Source of the DNA: Euborellia annulipes | Lineage: Eukaryota > Arthropoda > Insecta > Dermaptera > Anisolabididae | Reading direction: 5' to 3' | NCBI GenBank assembly: GCA_023213315.1 | Contig: JAKCPI010006261.1 | Coordinates: 103,007-167,006 of the forward strand | DNA: 64,000 bases | Made by a program: the position numbers and the translations under genes | The notes under the pieces: generated by a model | Databases searched by the model: none | What the model was told of the DNA's origin: nothing | What the model saw: the letters and a program-made list of their open reading frames with translations, nothing else | Part shown: positions 33,711-44,977 of the stretch, piece after piece | How the letters are laid out: each line of letters begins with the position of its first letter | Position numbering within the stretch: the stretch's first letter is position 1

Positions 33711-33944
33711 GAAAATAGTGTAATTTTCCATTTGATTAAAGTTTTAAATACTTTTGAAACAATCTGTAATTGAAAACCACAAAACAACTAGAGCTAAATT
33801 AAATTGAAAAATGAATTCTTTGTCTTCTCGATCTCTCTCTTTCTTCTAAAAGTTACCCTATATAATCTCTGACATTTCTAAAATAAGATTTGGAATTGTA
33901 TTATCACAGGTGTTAAGTATTTAGTCTGTTTTTCCAGGAGTTAA
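33711..33944. other. noncoding stretch, nothing recognised
   Basis: AT-rich. Confidence 0.4.
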
Positions 33945-34130
33945 GCTAATGGCCCGGGTCGAAATGGCTTTATGATGTTGCATTAATGCACTTCTCCCGC
34001 CCTAATGAACCTGTTCGCACTTAAGAGCCTTAAAAGCGATAAGCAAAGTGAATTCGTTGCACGGTAGCAGCACTGCATTGATAACTAAACTCAGGTAACG
34101 AGAGACTTCCACATGAAAAATGATCTCTCG
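33945..34130. promoter_or_regulatory. non-repetitive island, possible conserved regulatory DNA
   Basis: Balanced sequence with GGCTTTATGATGTTGCATTA (caudal/Hox-type TTTATGA), CCTAATGAACC and AAAAGCGATAAGC. No open frame of note and no match elsewhere in the window. Confidence 0.25.
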
Positions 34131-34429
34131 AGAGTAAAATTTAATTTTTTTTTTTTTAAGCGATCAAATAACATATTCAGGAGGGAAGTTGACTGCATTC
34201 CAAAATTATGTTCTGATCTATACAATCCACCGATAATCAAGAATAAAAAAACCTAATGTAAAATAAGTTTATAAAAGGATTATTAAAAAGAAGATGCAGC
34301 CAATAATAAAATGCATCTATATTTTTACACTCTTTATTACTGAACATTTCAACTATGATCAACAAAGAGTATATTTATTTTATTAACATACAAAAATGTC
34401 ACTAATGATAGTTTGGAAGCCAAGGGGCG

Positions 34430-34558
34430 CGGGCAATCAGATGAATTTATTTACATCATTTGGATACTAAATGGTATAAATAAATGTGCCTAATATTATA
34501 TCGTTTCTAATTATTGTGTATCGTAAAAAGTCTATAAGGCATAAGATGGCGAAAAAGA

Positions 34559-34590
<32 letters not shown>
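34430..34590 (+). repeat. SINE-A, 5'-truncated and decayed
   Basis: ACATCATTTGGATACTAAATG, then CGTAAAAAGTCTATAAGGC and GATGGCGAAAAAGACA, then a pure A run at 34560-34588. Confidence 0.7.
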
Positions 34591-34595
<5 letters not shown>

Positions 34596-34603
34596 AATAA
34601 ATA

Positions 34604-34724
34604 GGTTTTAACATGGGGGTAGCCAGACATCTTGTTAGGGGGGAGGGAGGGGCAGCCATTCGTTAGGACGAGAGAGAGGGGTTTGCAATTAAATTAAACA
34701 TAGATTATTAATTATTTATTAAAT
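34604..34724. other. G-rich stretch
   Basis: Runs of G (GGGGGGAGGGAGGGGCAG) that may be a degraded hAT-like terminus, then AT-rich DNA. Confidence 0.3.
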
Positions 34725-35020
34725 ACTAGCCGCGCCGCCCGCCTTCGGCGGGCTCGCGTCTGCCAGGGGGCTCGCCCCCTGGACCCCAGCCGCTGGCTCG
34801 GGCCCGCCGCGGCGGGCCCTCGCCTTTCTTAAATATGAGATACGGGCTGGCGTCTGACAGGGGGGCTACGCCCCCTGGACCCCCAGCCGCTGGCTCGGGC
34901 CCGCCTGCGGCGGACCCTCGCCTTTCTTAAATATGAGAAACGCGCTGGCGTCTAGACAGGGGGCTACGCCCCCTGGACCCCCTCCAGATGGCTCGGCGCC
35001 TGCGGCGGACCCTCGCTCTT
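34725..35020 (+). repeat. GC-rich minisatellite island, ~100-bp unit, three copies
   Basis: Units begin near 34749, 34849 and 34946 with CTGGCGTCT..CAGGGGGCT. Each has the hairpin CAGGGGGCTACGCCCCCTGG, then CCGCTGGCTCGGGCCCGCC and ends CCCTCGCCTTTCTTAAATATGAGA. The first unit is preceded by CGCCCGCCTTCGGCGGGC. It is the strongest GC-rich region of the window. Fragments occur at 1495-1560, 42748-42775 and 47172-47215, so it is part of an interspersed element. Confidence 0.85.
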
Positions 35021-35358
35021 TCTTCTTAATTATGAAAAAAAATTATCATTACTATTCCAAACCAGTGTCTGTTTGAAGATTTGTTTACATTCATGGAATA
35101 CACAAATGAAAAGAATACTTAAATATTTCTCTATACATTTCCTATGGGAGAAATCGTAACTTTAAAAATTAATAACTCAAAAAGTTATGGGAATTTTGGG
35201 ACCCAGTATTTTTCCGGGACTCTCTATAACGTCCTCTATAAGAATGCAAAATTTCGTTTCAAAATTCCAATGGGAAGTTGGTCAAACAGAGCGTGACAGA
35301 CGGACAGACGGACAGACGGACAGACGGACACTCCGTAATTATTATATAGATAGATAGA
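35021..35358 (+). repeat. tail part of the GC-rich interspersed element
   Basis: AT-rich sequence leading to GACAGACGGACAGACGGACA (four to five 8-bp GACGGACA units, 35297-35330), then TCCGTAATTATTATATAGAT and a short (GATA)n. The order of GC-rich head, AT-rich body and GACA tail suggests one mobile element of unknown class. Confidence 0.55.
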
Positions 35359-35449
35359 TAATTATAATTAATTATTTTTCTTATATAAGCTCATTTAAAA
35401 AAAATCACATTGGGATATATTTGTTTTTAATAGTTAAAAAATTTTCAGG

Positions 35450-35526
35450 ACATGCCAGGAGGGGGGGGGGGGGCTTTGGCGAATGTGAGTGTGAATGGGA
35501 AAAAAGTGTGAGTGTTAAAAAAAAAA
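35450..35526 (+). repeat. G run and SINE-A tail fragment
   Basis: G run at 35461-35473, then GAATGTGAGTGTGAATGGGA AAAAAGTGTGAGTGTT, the 3' tail of SINE-A. Confidence 0.65.
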
Positions 35527-36107
35527 GCAAGATTCTGAATGTTATTAAGTTTATAAAGAAATTTTAACAAAAGTCTACTAAATGAATAACTAGACTTTTT
35601 GAAATATCATGTAGAAAATAAATTCTTGAATTCTAGTTAAGATCGGAAAGTAGATGAGGAGGTAGAAAAAAACGGATTTAGGGACATTCTAAAGCAGCCT
35701 TAGGTCTGGTAAGTCGTGATAAATAAAAATCAATTTAAAAAATTAAAAAATTTTCTTTTAATTTAGACTATTTTTAATTTTTTTTTTTTTTTTTTGAAAA
35801 ATTTAGTGCACACAAATTGGACCAAAGGATCCGTTTTTATAAAATATGAATTTAGAAAGGAAGGGTTAATTTTTAATTCCTATAGTTTTTTTTTTCTCAT
35901 CTATACCAAAATATTCTAATTAAAAGTGAATTAAATTTTTTAATACATCAAAAAATAAAAAATATCATGCTAATTTAATATGGAAGTTTTTACACTCTAA
36001 GTAGTTAAATCAAATCAAATATAACTAAGCAGAAAAAAAAGAGTAAATGAAGAGGGAAATAATTTTTCAATGCAAAATTTCAATTAAATAAAGAGAAAAA
36101 GTCGATT
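35527..36107. other. AT-rich noncoding stretch
   Basis: Nothing recognised. Confidence 0.5.
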
Positions 36108-36330
36108 GAGGTCTCTATGTGAGCTGAATGAGTATTAATTTAATGTAGATGATGAGAATAAGATGTCCCTGATATAATGGGGGCCCTGGGGGCTGATGAT
36201 TCCTTAATAGCGAATTAATTTCAATGGAAATGACATCGCAGGCCCCCCAGGGGCCAGCACACCCATTCACATAAATAAATCCATCTCTACCTGGAAATGA
36301 TACTTGGATGTACCTAATCATAACCTTAAA
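36108..36330. other. non-repetitive island with an interrupted palindrome
   Basis: GGGGCCCTGGGGGCTGATG and CATCGCAGGCCCCCCAGGGG form an inverted repeat about 50 bp apart, flanked by balanced unique sequence. Could be a small foldback or a regulatory element. Confidence 0.35.
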
Positions 36331-36433
36331 TAGCCTGTTGCATTAATAAAATATATAAAAAAAAAATTAATTTACTTATATGCAGGTATCTGAAAAAATG
36401 TCACGTTGAATTAGTTAAATGTGTAACTAATAT

Positions 36434-36472
36434 AAAATCTGGTGTGACTGAACGCACAGAAGAAACTTAAAC
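36434..36472 (+). repeat. half of the R hairpin
   Basis: AAAATCTGGTGTGACTGAACG CACAGAAGAAAC matches one arm of the hairpin. Confidence 0.7.
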
Positions 36473-36900
36473 GTGGAGACATGAAAAATTCTAAAAATAT
36501 TATCAGAATTTAAATAAATAAAAAATAAAAAAAATGTAAAGAAACACAACTAAATTCGAGCTAAATTAATTTTTTAAGTTTATCAATATGTTTTTATATG
36601 AACAAAATTGTAATGAAAAAATATTGAGGGCTGAATTACTTCGGTTTCACAGCCGGTGAGTAAAGAAATAAAAAAAAATATTTTTTAAGCCTATTTTGAA
36701 GAACTAAAAGAAAATCTTAAATTCCTATCGACTGTTATAATGGTAAGAAGTGAGCAGCCAGTGTAATTTTATTTTATTCCTTATACTATTAAACGAACAA
36801 TGTAGGTTTGTTTGTTCATATGTAAGCACATTAGTTCTCGATAACGACTCTAACAATTTTTTTTTTTTTTTTCAAATTTTAAATATATAGGCCTACAGTA
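36473..36900. other. AT-rich noncoding stretch
   Basis: Nothing recognised. Confidence 0.45.
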
Positions 36901-36924
36901 ATATTCTCGGTTCGAATATGAAAT

Positions 36925-37022
36925 TATGCTAAGTTTTGTCTTTGGGAAAATTCGGGTACTAGTACTTTAGTGACGTATTTTTTTAGTTTTTTCCAATTTT
37001 ATCAAAAGATTTTATCAAAAGA
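36925..37022 (-). repeat. family R fragment
   Basis: GGGTACTAGTACTTTAGTGA and TTTTTAGTTTTTTCCAATTT are R sequence in reverse. Confidence 0.65.
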
Positions 37023-37154
37023 AAAGACCACCGAGCTCCAGCTCGGTCATCCCGGAACTTTAATTTATTAACAATGCTACCTTTTAGAGAATGGATGAGA
37101 TTCCAGACAAATTGTTTTCAGATTTGAGTCTAGAAGTGTTAACATAAAGTCTTA

Positions 37155-37300
37155 AAGGCACGGGTTCGGTTCCCAGGCAGTAAGATTAATTTTTATTTAA
37201 ATCTTTTGCATACCAAATGATATAAATAAATTTGCCTGACTCGTATCATATTTAAATGAGTATAGGCAAAGTTTATATATATAATGACGAAAAGAAAAAT
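37155..37300 (+). repeat. SINE-A, 5'-truncated and decayed
   Basis: GCACGGGTTCGGTTCCCAGG (box B) then TTGCATACCAAATGATATAA and a damaged GACGAAAAGAAAAA end. Confidence 0.65.
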
Positions 37301-38180
37301 TCAGAGTTTAGATGGTCCCGACTAACAAACAAATTTGGGTAAGCCTAAGGGAAATTTCTACTCCAGTAGGCTATATATGAGAGAGACACATTCTTTAAAA
37401 AAAATTCAGAGATCCAAAATTAAAAACCATTATTTTCACATTGATACTATAAAAATAACAAAATTTTTTTTATAATTTTAAACACACAAAAATTATATGA
37501 TCTTGAGCAAATAGAGGATGAAAGCAATCAATTCGGATTTTTTCTTTGGATTCTTTTCTCAAATGCAAACAGCCCATCCGTAAAAGTAATAAAAAAATTT
37601 CACTGGCGATTGTCATTAAAATTTAATCATACGTAGAGGTGACGACTGTTTCTGTTTTTATTCGATGTATTTTTTTTTCAGGTCCGGGATTTTGTCTGTA
37701 AAGAATTTTAACTGCTTGGATGTCGATCCAGAGTAATTTGATCTTTTGACCTTACGCTTTAATTAAAATGTCATTAATGTTTTATACATTAGGTATATTT
37801 ATGCTTTTGGTAATTATAGAGTAGCAATAATTAATAAAATATTATACGGTTTTTTTATTCGTATCTCTATTTCTCTCTCACTCTCAATTGAAAGCACAAT
37901 TGCTTTTTTTAATATTACATAAGTTTGATTAGGAAGTCATAAAAGGATTCAATAATTTTAAGTTTCTCAGAGGAAATTCTGATGATGAATTATTTATCAC
38001 TTTTTTTGAGGTTTTTTTCACATTATAACTTTAAAATTAATTTAAATTAGGCGAAAAAAAAAATAGAAAGAATCAAGTTTATATAAATATTTCCCAAACT
38101 TTCTTTAATAAGAATTATTAATAAGGTTATATTAAAATTTTTGTCAAATTTTGCAAGGTGAAATTTGTTCTGATCGATTT
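37301..38180. other. AT-rich noncoding stretch
   Basis: Nothing recognised. Confidence 0.45.
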
Positions 38181-38415
38181 AAAAAAAACTGGTCACACAG
38201 CAGCACAACTTCTCTTACCTTTCGGTAATTGAAGTTGTGTTCTCTGCTTGTCACCATATCTAGGAGGGTTTAGGGGGGCACCCCCTCCCCAGAAAGCTCC
38301 CCGACCAAAGAAAAATTGAATCAATATGGGGCCTTCTAGGCCCCCGAGAAGATGCCTGGTCCCATGCCCCCCAGCCAAATTTTCTAGTTACGCCCATGCT
38401 TGTCACACCAGAAAT
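38181..38415 (+). repeat. R hairpin interrupted by a hAT-like MITE
   Basis: The hairpin (ACTGGTCACACAGCAGCACA...GTGTTCTCTGCTTGTCAC) is cut near its far end; after the insertion it resumes with CTTGTCACACCAGAAAT. Confidence 0.85.
38255..38398. mobile_element. 144-bp hAT-like MITE nested in the R hairpin
   Basis: Exact 8-bp duplications CTTGTCAC at 38247-38254 and 38399-38406. Ends CATATCTAGGAGGG and (inverse) CATGGGCGTAACTAG share the outer CAT and the CTAG block. Interior is G/C-rich. This dates the hairpin as older than the hAT insertion. Confidence 0.85.
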
Positions 38416-38660
38416 TTGGGTTCCGGAGGTACATTAGAATTCAAGATGTAAAATTTATCAACAGAAAAATATCTATAAATATAGATATAAATTATTTCTA
38501 TTATGTTGAGGGCAAAATGAGAGTATAAATTTTAAAGAGCATCTAAAAAATATTTGACATATGAACTTTACTCAAAATAATTAGTGAGAATTTTGAGAAA
38601 AAAACTGAAAAAGTACACCAGCAAATTATTATAGAATAATACAATTTTTTCAATATGAAA
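38416..38660 (+). repeat. family R copy downstream of the hairpin
   Basis: Order as in 47600-47900: GAATTCAAGATGTAAAATTTAT, GAGGGCAAAATGAGAGTATA, TTTTAAAGAGCATCTAAAAAA, CTGAAAAAGTACACCAG. Ends at about 38630. Confidence 0.8.
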
Positions 38661-39885
38661 TTTTTGGAATTTTACTAACCAAACCAAGTGTGAAATTTAG
38701 CAGTAACAGATTATACTATAGTAGTAGCATTAAATACTGAATATTTAGAAAAAATGGATAGGTGTTAAAATTACAATTTTCTTATAATTATTCCAAATTA
38801 ATTTAATAGGCAACCTCGTTTGATATTTTATATTATGAAAGATAAAAGATGATTACAAATACATATATATATATATAATAACTCAAATTGAATATTTATT
38901 AGCCCATTATAGCAACTTTTTAATTTTAATTAATCAGATAATAATATTTGAATATTGAAATTACGAAGAGTCTAATAAAATAATAGTCAAGGACAATATA
39001 ATATTTCATTGGAAAAAATAAATTATAATATTTACAAGGGAAAATAGAGACGCAACTGCATTTAATTTGAATATGATATTTTTTATATAACCTATATTGC
39101 AATGGTATGTTTTAATTGAGTTGTTCTCACCTTCTAAAATATCAAAAAATTCCTGAAGAAATTTAGAAAAAAATTAAGAGATAAAGAGGAAATTAAAATT
39201 TCAGTCTATCAAGCGCTGATGAATGGAAAAAAAATCCTAGAAATTTCAAAATATCCCATTTTTTTAAAAAGATTTGAAATTGTTTTTAAGTGGAGTAATT
39301 TCATTTTTATAAATTTTCACTCGTTGCGATTTAATTTGAGAGGTTTAATAAGGGTGCTTAAGCATTTGATTTGTCTTTTGAGTTTCTGGCACGCTAAACT
39401 ATTTTTTTTTTTTTTTTTTATATTTTATTTTCCATTTAGCACGCAACTTGTAGCCTAGTCGATAAATTGACCTAGATTGGGAGTCTTAGAGAAAAATTGC
39501 CAAACCCACCCAAAGATAAGAAGTTGGCGATTAAAAATGGAAATGGTTTTTTGCAAAAAGTAAATGTATTAATTTTTATAATATGGAATTATTTTGTGTA
39601 GAAATTTATTCTAAAACAATCATAAATAAATAAAGAAAAGAAGTCGATAGCATTTTTAGTTGCAAATAGTCGAATTAATAAAAATCTACGGATTTTGATG
39701 TCATTGTTTCTTAAAATAAGTGTAAGACAAAAATATTTTTCCGAAATTTTTTATTCTAAATAAAGGTTCAATGGAAAATTTTAAACAAGATAGAAGTTTA
39801 AAACCAACACAGTGATTCTTTAAAAGGGACGACAGAGATAAAAGTTCGATTGCAAGAATTGGGTTTATTATAAAAATAAAATAAA
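38661..39885. other. AT-rich noncoding stretch
   Basis: Includes (AT)n at 38863-38878. No gene or element recognised. Confidence 0.5.
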
Positions 39886-40420
39886 AATTCTGATGTAACA
39901 AGCATAGCACAGTTTAGTTTCCGCCGATTTCAAGAATTCAAAATGTAAAATTTATAAACATAAAAAATATTTATAGGCCTATTTTCTTTCTATGCCATCT
40001 ATTTCTCCTATCTCTCCGATGATATTCACGAATAAATTGTTTGTATCAAGTAATTTTGAAAGCAAAATGAGACTATACATTTTAAAGAGCATCTAAAAAA
40101 TATTTGATTTATGAATTTTAATCAAAATCGTGAGAGCGAATCGAAAAAAAAAATTTAAAAAGTACATTAGTAAAGTACTAGAACTCTGGCCGATTTTGTT
40201 CAAAAGCTTCGTGTTACGCCCCACGAGTTCGAACGATAATTTTTCAGAGACAGACCTTTTTTGGACTCAGGGGATCTCAAAACATTTCATTAAAATCTCG
40301 ACATCAAATTTTTGACATGAAACCAACGCTTTTTATTTATTTTTATTTTTATTTATTTATTAAAGTCCTCTTTTCTCTCTATATATCTTACATATATAGG
40401 CAAGAGAAAGTAAAAATCCA
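39886..40420 (+). repeat. family R copy with half hairpin
   Basis: Half hairpin (TTCTGATGTAACAAGCATAGCAC), then the R order: GAATTCAAAATGTAAAATTT, TTTTAAAGAGCATCTAAAAAA, GTACTAGAACTCTGGCCGAT, TTTTTGACATGAAACCAACG, ending ATATATAGGCAAGAGAAAGTAAAAA. A segment around 40215-40260 is deleted relative to 47506-48165. Confidence 0.85.
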
Positions 40421-40537
40421 AATTAGTATAATACTATTCCTTATTCTATTCTTGACTATTTAGATTCAAATTCTGAATTTCAGAACAAAAATGTCTTGAT
40501 AATTTGCGCCATAAACATATAAAGTCAAGATTAATAA

Positions 40538-41721
40538 CACTAGTCGACAAGGTTTTTTTCACAAGAAATCTGATTAGTGAACCTAGTGCATTTTTTCATT
40601 CTGAATTCAGATATGTAGTTAGAATTTTTCCATCAGGCACAGTTTTAGAGATATAGAGCAAAATAGATTTTAGTCGAAAATGGGCTCTAAAACGGCTTTT
40701 ATTTAAAATGTTCAAATTATTTTTAACGCGACACCCCGTCAAATTATGCAGATAGTTAGAATACATATAAATTTTAAGTTTCATCCCAATCGGAGGTCAT
40801 TTAGACGTGCCGCAAACGGCTTAAAGTTTAGAAAAATCGAAATTTTCAAGATTTTTTTTGCTTTGGTCACCCCTAATACAATTTTAGAGATCCCTGAATG
40901 AAAAAACATATATGTACGATATTCTATAGTTCTTTGGCTTTCTAAAAAGCATTCATTCGTAAAAATCTGTTAATTATTAACGAAATTATTAATAAAAACG
41001 TGAGCAAAGAAAAAACACAAGTACATTCACTGGACGAAAAAAATGGACTTCAATTGAATTAAAAAGCGAACCCTGTCCACGAGAAGCTAATGTATCCTCT
41101 TGGAGCATCGGGCCACGGGCCCTAACTTTATTATATATTATTAAAAAAAAATATTTTTTGAATCTCATATCTTTCTTTATACTTCTAAAAGAACAAGAGG
41201 TCCATTTTTTTCGTCCAGTGAATATACTTGTGTTTTTTCTTTGCTGGCGTTTTTATTAATAATTTCGTTAATAATTAACAGATTTTTACAAATGAATGCT
41301 TTTTAGAAAGCTAAAGAACTATAGAATATCGTACATGTATGTTTTTTTCATTCAGGGATCTCTAAAATTGTATTAGGGGTGACCAAAGCAAAAAAAATCT
41401 TGAAAATTTCGATTTTTTTAAACTTTAAGCCGTTTGCGGCACGTCTAAATGACCTCCGATTGGGATGAAACTTAAAATTTATATGTATTCTAACTATCTG
41501 CATAATTTGACGGGGTGTCGCGTTAAAAATAATTTGAACATTTTAAATAAAAGCCGTTTTAGAGCCCATTTTCGACTAAAATCTATTTTGCTCTATATCT
41601 CTAAAACTGTGCCTGATGGGGAAAAACTGAATTGATATTTGAATTCAGCATGAAAAATACTTCTAGAATTTCATATCTTCATTCTTGTGAAAGAAAAAAA
41701 GTTCATTTTTGTCGACTAGTG
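40538..41721. mobile_element. 1.18-kb foldback DNA element with ~500-bp arms
   Basis: Left arm 40538-41052, right arm 41206-41721, near-perfect inverse copies; loop about 150 bp. Ends are CACTAGTCGACA / TGTCGACTAGTG. TAA lies on both sides (40535-40537 and 41722-41724), a likely 3-bp duplication. The arms meet the loop at CACTGGACGAAAAAAATGGAC, a second terminus-like sequence. A 62-codon frame is not meaningful. No transposase. The TAA duplication hints at Harbinger, but the assignment is open. Confidence 0.85.
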
Positions 41722-42534
41722 TAATTATATAAATGAAAGTAGGTATATTGATATAAGCTATTAAAAAAAAATTGATTAAACCAAGATTTTAAATTATTGA
41801 ATTGAATATTCATTATTTGAAACAAAATAAAAGAGAGCGAGACGGCCGAAAATAATGTTTATTTAAAGTGACCTATAATGAAAGAAACATGGCAGAGGCT
41901 ATTATAAACCACTCAACGCTTTTATTAGAGAAAAATTTGGATTTGAAACGGTGCTTATTTGATATCATTAGTCGATGAATTAATCGCAAGCGAAATGCTC
42001 AATTGCCTTTAAAAGCGATTAAGGTGTATGCGAAAGGTCATTACGGAAAATTTAATGATGGCGACTCGTAGCAGTATTATAATCAAAACCTACTAATTTC
42101 TATTTGAGATGCAATCAAAAAATATAATTATATGTCTTGAGAATTTTACTATTTAGTTCTATGATTGTTAAATAATAATACCGGAGGTTTAAAGGATTCT
42201 GGAGTTAAGATTTAATAGAGTTCGTCATAAAAATTATTTTAGATTTTTACTAAGATATCCGTATCTCTAATAAAATTTTATAATAATCATTGATGAATAT
42301 AATCTTGTAAATGTAAAGAGAAAAATTTTTAAATTTATTCTTTAAGAAAAATTATTATTTGTAATTTTCTTTAAATAAACTCAAGATATGAAAGAAATTA
42401 TCCTTCGGAGTAAAAAAAAAAATATTCTAACTTGTATAAGTGATGGAAACTTAACTATACTACAGTATTTGGATAACATTTAGATTAAGATCAAAAGAGA
42501 TGTATTTTATTTGCTCTAGAGATAAGCATGTTAA
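41722..42534. other. noncoding; non-repetitive island then AT-rich DNA
   Basis: 41850-42075 is balanced, unique sequence (for example TAATCGCAAGCGAAATGCTC, AGCGATTAAGGTGTATGCG) that could be conserved regulatory DNA. The remainder is AT-rich. Confidence 0.3.
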
Positions 42535-42615
42535 ACATTCATTTTTTTTTCTCTTACCCTATATATGAAATATATATAGAGAAAGTATTGTCACATGGGT
42601 ACCAAGATGAGCATG
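42535..42615 (-). repeat. family R end fragment
   Basis: TTCTCTTACCCTATATATGA and AGAGAAAGTATTG are the R 3' end in reverse. Confidence 0.65.
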
Positions 42616-42747
42616 GAGAGAAATAAATAAGAATAAGAAAGAGACTCATCTCATTTGATATTAATTGAGCCAATTTTTGTTTGTTCATATTATCTAATAT
42701 TGGCGTTATTGGGATAACCATAGACTTATATAAGCCTTATAATCTAC

Positions 42748-42778
42748 TAGCCGCAAGGTTCGCCTTCGGCTAAGTACA
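42748..42778 (+). repeat. fragment of the GC-rich interspersed element
   Basis: ACTAGCCGCAAGGTTCGCCT TCGGC resembles the start of 34725-35020. Confidence 0.4.
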
Positions 42779-43386
42779 CATTTTAAATTTTATATTCAGA
42801 TTTTTGGATTTTTAGTTTTTTTCCAGGATTTTTTTTTTTTGCATTAAGGAACTGCTGCACTCTGGAGGATTAGTATTGAAATTCGGACATAGTTCAAAAT
42901 TACACCGAATAACTACCATATCCTTAAAGGAAAAAATAAGAAAATTGTTTACTTTTGAACTTGGTCCACTTTTGCTTTGAACCATTATATGCAAATAAGA
43001 GAAAAATTCATATAGAAAAAAGAAACAAAATTTGGCAAGTGCCGAACGAATCTTCGAATTATAAAGGAAAAATATCTCTGGAAGAAGAATCAAACAGCAA
43101 GTAAGTTACGACTATAGCTACTCACTGGTTCTTTATTTTTTGAAATTTTTTTTTAGAAAAAAAAAAGACAAATAAATATTTGATTATTCTAACCTTATCA
43201 AAATTAAAAGATTTTGTCTCGTTTTTATGAAAGCCTTTTAAACTCCAATAATTGGTATAATATTTCATAATAGTATTTTTTAATAACTTAAGATGTCGAG
43301 AGAAGTATCTGTCAAAAGATTAAATAAAATTAAAAGGAGAGGAAAACAGCCAAACAGTGTAGCCTCTTTCGAATGAAAATCTCAAT
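42779..43386. other. AT-rich noncoding stretch
   Basis: A 93-codon minus-strand frame (42812-43093) is AT-driven and shows no domain. Nothing else recognised. Confidence 0.45.
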
Positions 43387-43871
43387 AAAAAAATCTGGTG
43401 TGACTGGCGCACAGCACACAACTTTCTCTTACCTTCGGTAATCGAAAGTTGTGTACTGTGCTTGTCACACCAGATTTTTTGGCCAAAGAGTACTAGTACT
43501 TTACTGATGTAGTTTTTCAGTTTTTTTCGATTTTCTCAAAATTTGCTCCAACGATTTTTTTTAAAATTCAAAAATCAATTATTTTTTAGATGCTCTTTAA
43601 AATGTATATTCTCATTTTGCGATTGAAATCTTCTGAAGACCACTTTACTCTTGTATTTCATAGGGAAGATAGGAGAAATGGTTGCCATGGTAACAAAATA
43701 TAAATATTTTCCCATACTTATAAATTTTACATCTGAATTCAAATGTACCGTACTGTCGGGAACTAAATATATTTCGACACGAAAAATCTGGTGTGACAAG
43801 CACAGAACACAACTTTCGATTACGAAGGTAAGAGAAAGTTGTGTGCTGTGCGCCAGTCACACCAGATTTTT
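43387..43871 (-). repeat. family R copy bounded by two hairpins
   Basis: Hairpin 43387-43480 (near-perfect: CTGGTGTGACTGGCGCACAG...CTGTGCTTGTCACACCAG) lies on one side and hairpin 43782-43871 on the other. Between them is R in minus orientation (AGTACTAGTACTTTACTGAT, GATTTTCTCAAAATTTGCTC, GTTGCCATGGTAACAAAATA, GTACCGTACTGTCGGGAACT). Shows that hairpins can flank R on both sides. Several frames here are palindrome artefacts. Confidence 0.9.
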
Positions 43872-44730
43872 ACATATAGACCTATACTTTTTTTCTTTAG
43901 CTAGTGTGTCGGTGTGAAGGTGCGAACTTAACTCAAGCTAATTGTTCCATTTCAAATACGATATACGATATCGATATGATTTAAAGCGTAAGCTAGAGAT
44001 AATTACAAGGCTGGAGCATACAGCCTCCAGGAAGGGGAAGAGAGAAGGATTAGGATCTTCAAATCGGCGATCTTATCGAATCATCTGATAGGAAAATTAT
44101 CGCTCTTAGGGTTAAAGGGCTTAGAGAATTAAAGAAACTAATAAACTTGAAAAAAAAAAATAATAATTGCAATTTGTTTCGAAGAGGCGTTCAAGAATAT
44201 ATATTTTTTTTATAGTTCATATCGAACAACATCTATCTCAATTTTTGTTTATAGTGAGATGAAATATTTAAAAATAAAAATAAAAATTTAGCTGGGAAAC
44301 CAAGAGTTAACATACCGTAATCGTATCAAAGAATTTCCTGGTTGCCAAACCGTAAAAGGAAACTAAATTTTGATTTACATGTGTCATCTCTACTTAAAGT
44401 AAAATGAGATAGCTAGGGTGTCACTACCATGACGATTTGAAGATAAATAGAAGAATGAAAAGATTTTCTTTATTCTCTCAACCTGTGATATCTGTTGCGG
44501 TACGAGTACGAGACAAACAAATAAAAAAAATATATAAATTATTATGAAGATAATAAAATTAATTAATTTTGAAAATGTTCTCTATTATATTCTACCAACA
44601 AAGAAGATTTTAAGCAGGCGCAGTCTTATGAGAGATATCAGAAAAAAAAATTAAATAAATAAACAAGGGCCCCTTTCCAGAAGGCCAAATATCACACTAG
44701 ATATTTTGAATGATTAATCAATAAAATTAA
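43872..44730. other. noncoding stretch, nothing recognised
   Basis: Mixed to AT-rich; no gene or repeat assigned. Confidence 0.45.
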
Positions 44731-44784
44731 ATATAGTTGCGTGGAAAGGAGTCAGTCAAGGAAAATAAAAAACAAATTTATTCT

Positions 44785-44826
44785 CTCGACGTTTCGAGCG
44801 CCCGTCGCGCTCTTCCTCGGGACAGT
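44785..44826 (-). ncRNA. mirror hammerhead-like motif
   Basis: Inverse copy of the motif at 44935-44977 with identical core and helix II; helix I has one extra mismatch (CTGTC with GAGAG). Confidence 0.55.
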
Positions 44827-44934
44827 ATAAGTGTCAAATATTACATATGGTAGTGAGTGACAAGGTTGTTGAGATTGTCTAATAATGTCAACCGACTATT
44901 TTGCCACTACCATCTGTAATATTTGACACTTATA

Positions 44935-44977
44935 CTGTCCCGAGGAAGAGCGCGACGGGCGCTCGAAACGTCGACAG
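44935..44977 (+). ncRNA. candidate hammerhead ribozyme
   Basis: Helix I CTGTC (44935-44939) with GACAG (44973-44977). Core CCGAGGA (44940-44946) fits CUGANGA except U4 is C. Helix II GAGCGC/GCGCTC (44948-44953, 44959-44964) is perfect with a 5-base loop. GAAA 44965-44968, self-complementary ACGT 44968-44971, cleavage residue C44972. The U4C change may weaken cleavage. Confidence 0.6.

Noticed and set aside
43575..43917. Frames on both strands around the R copy
   Set aside because: The same peptides appear at 7192-7564 and 45415-45690; they are translated noncoding repeat with hairpins.
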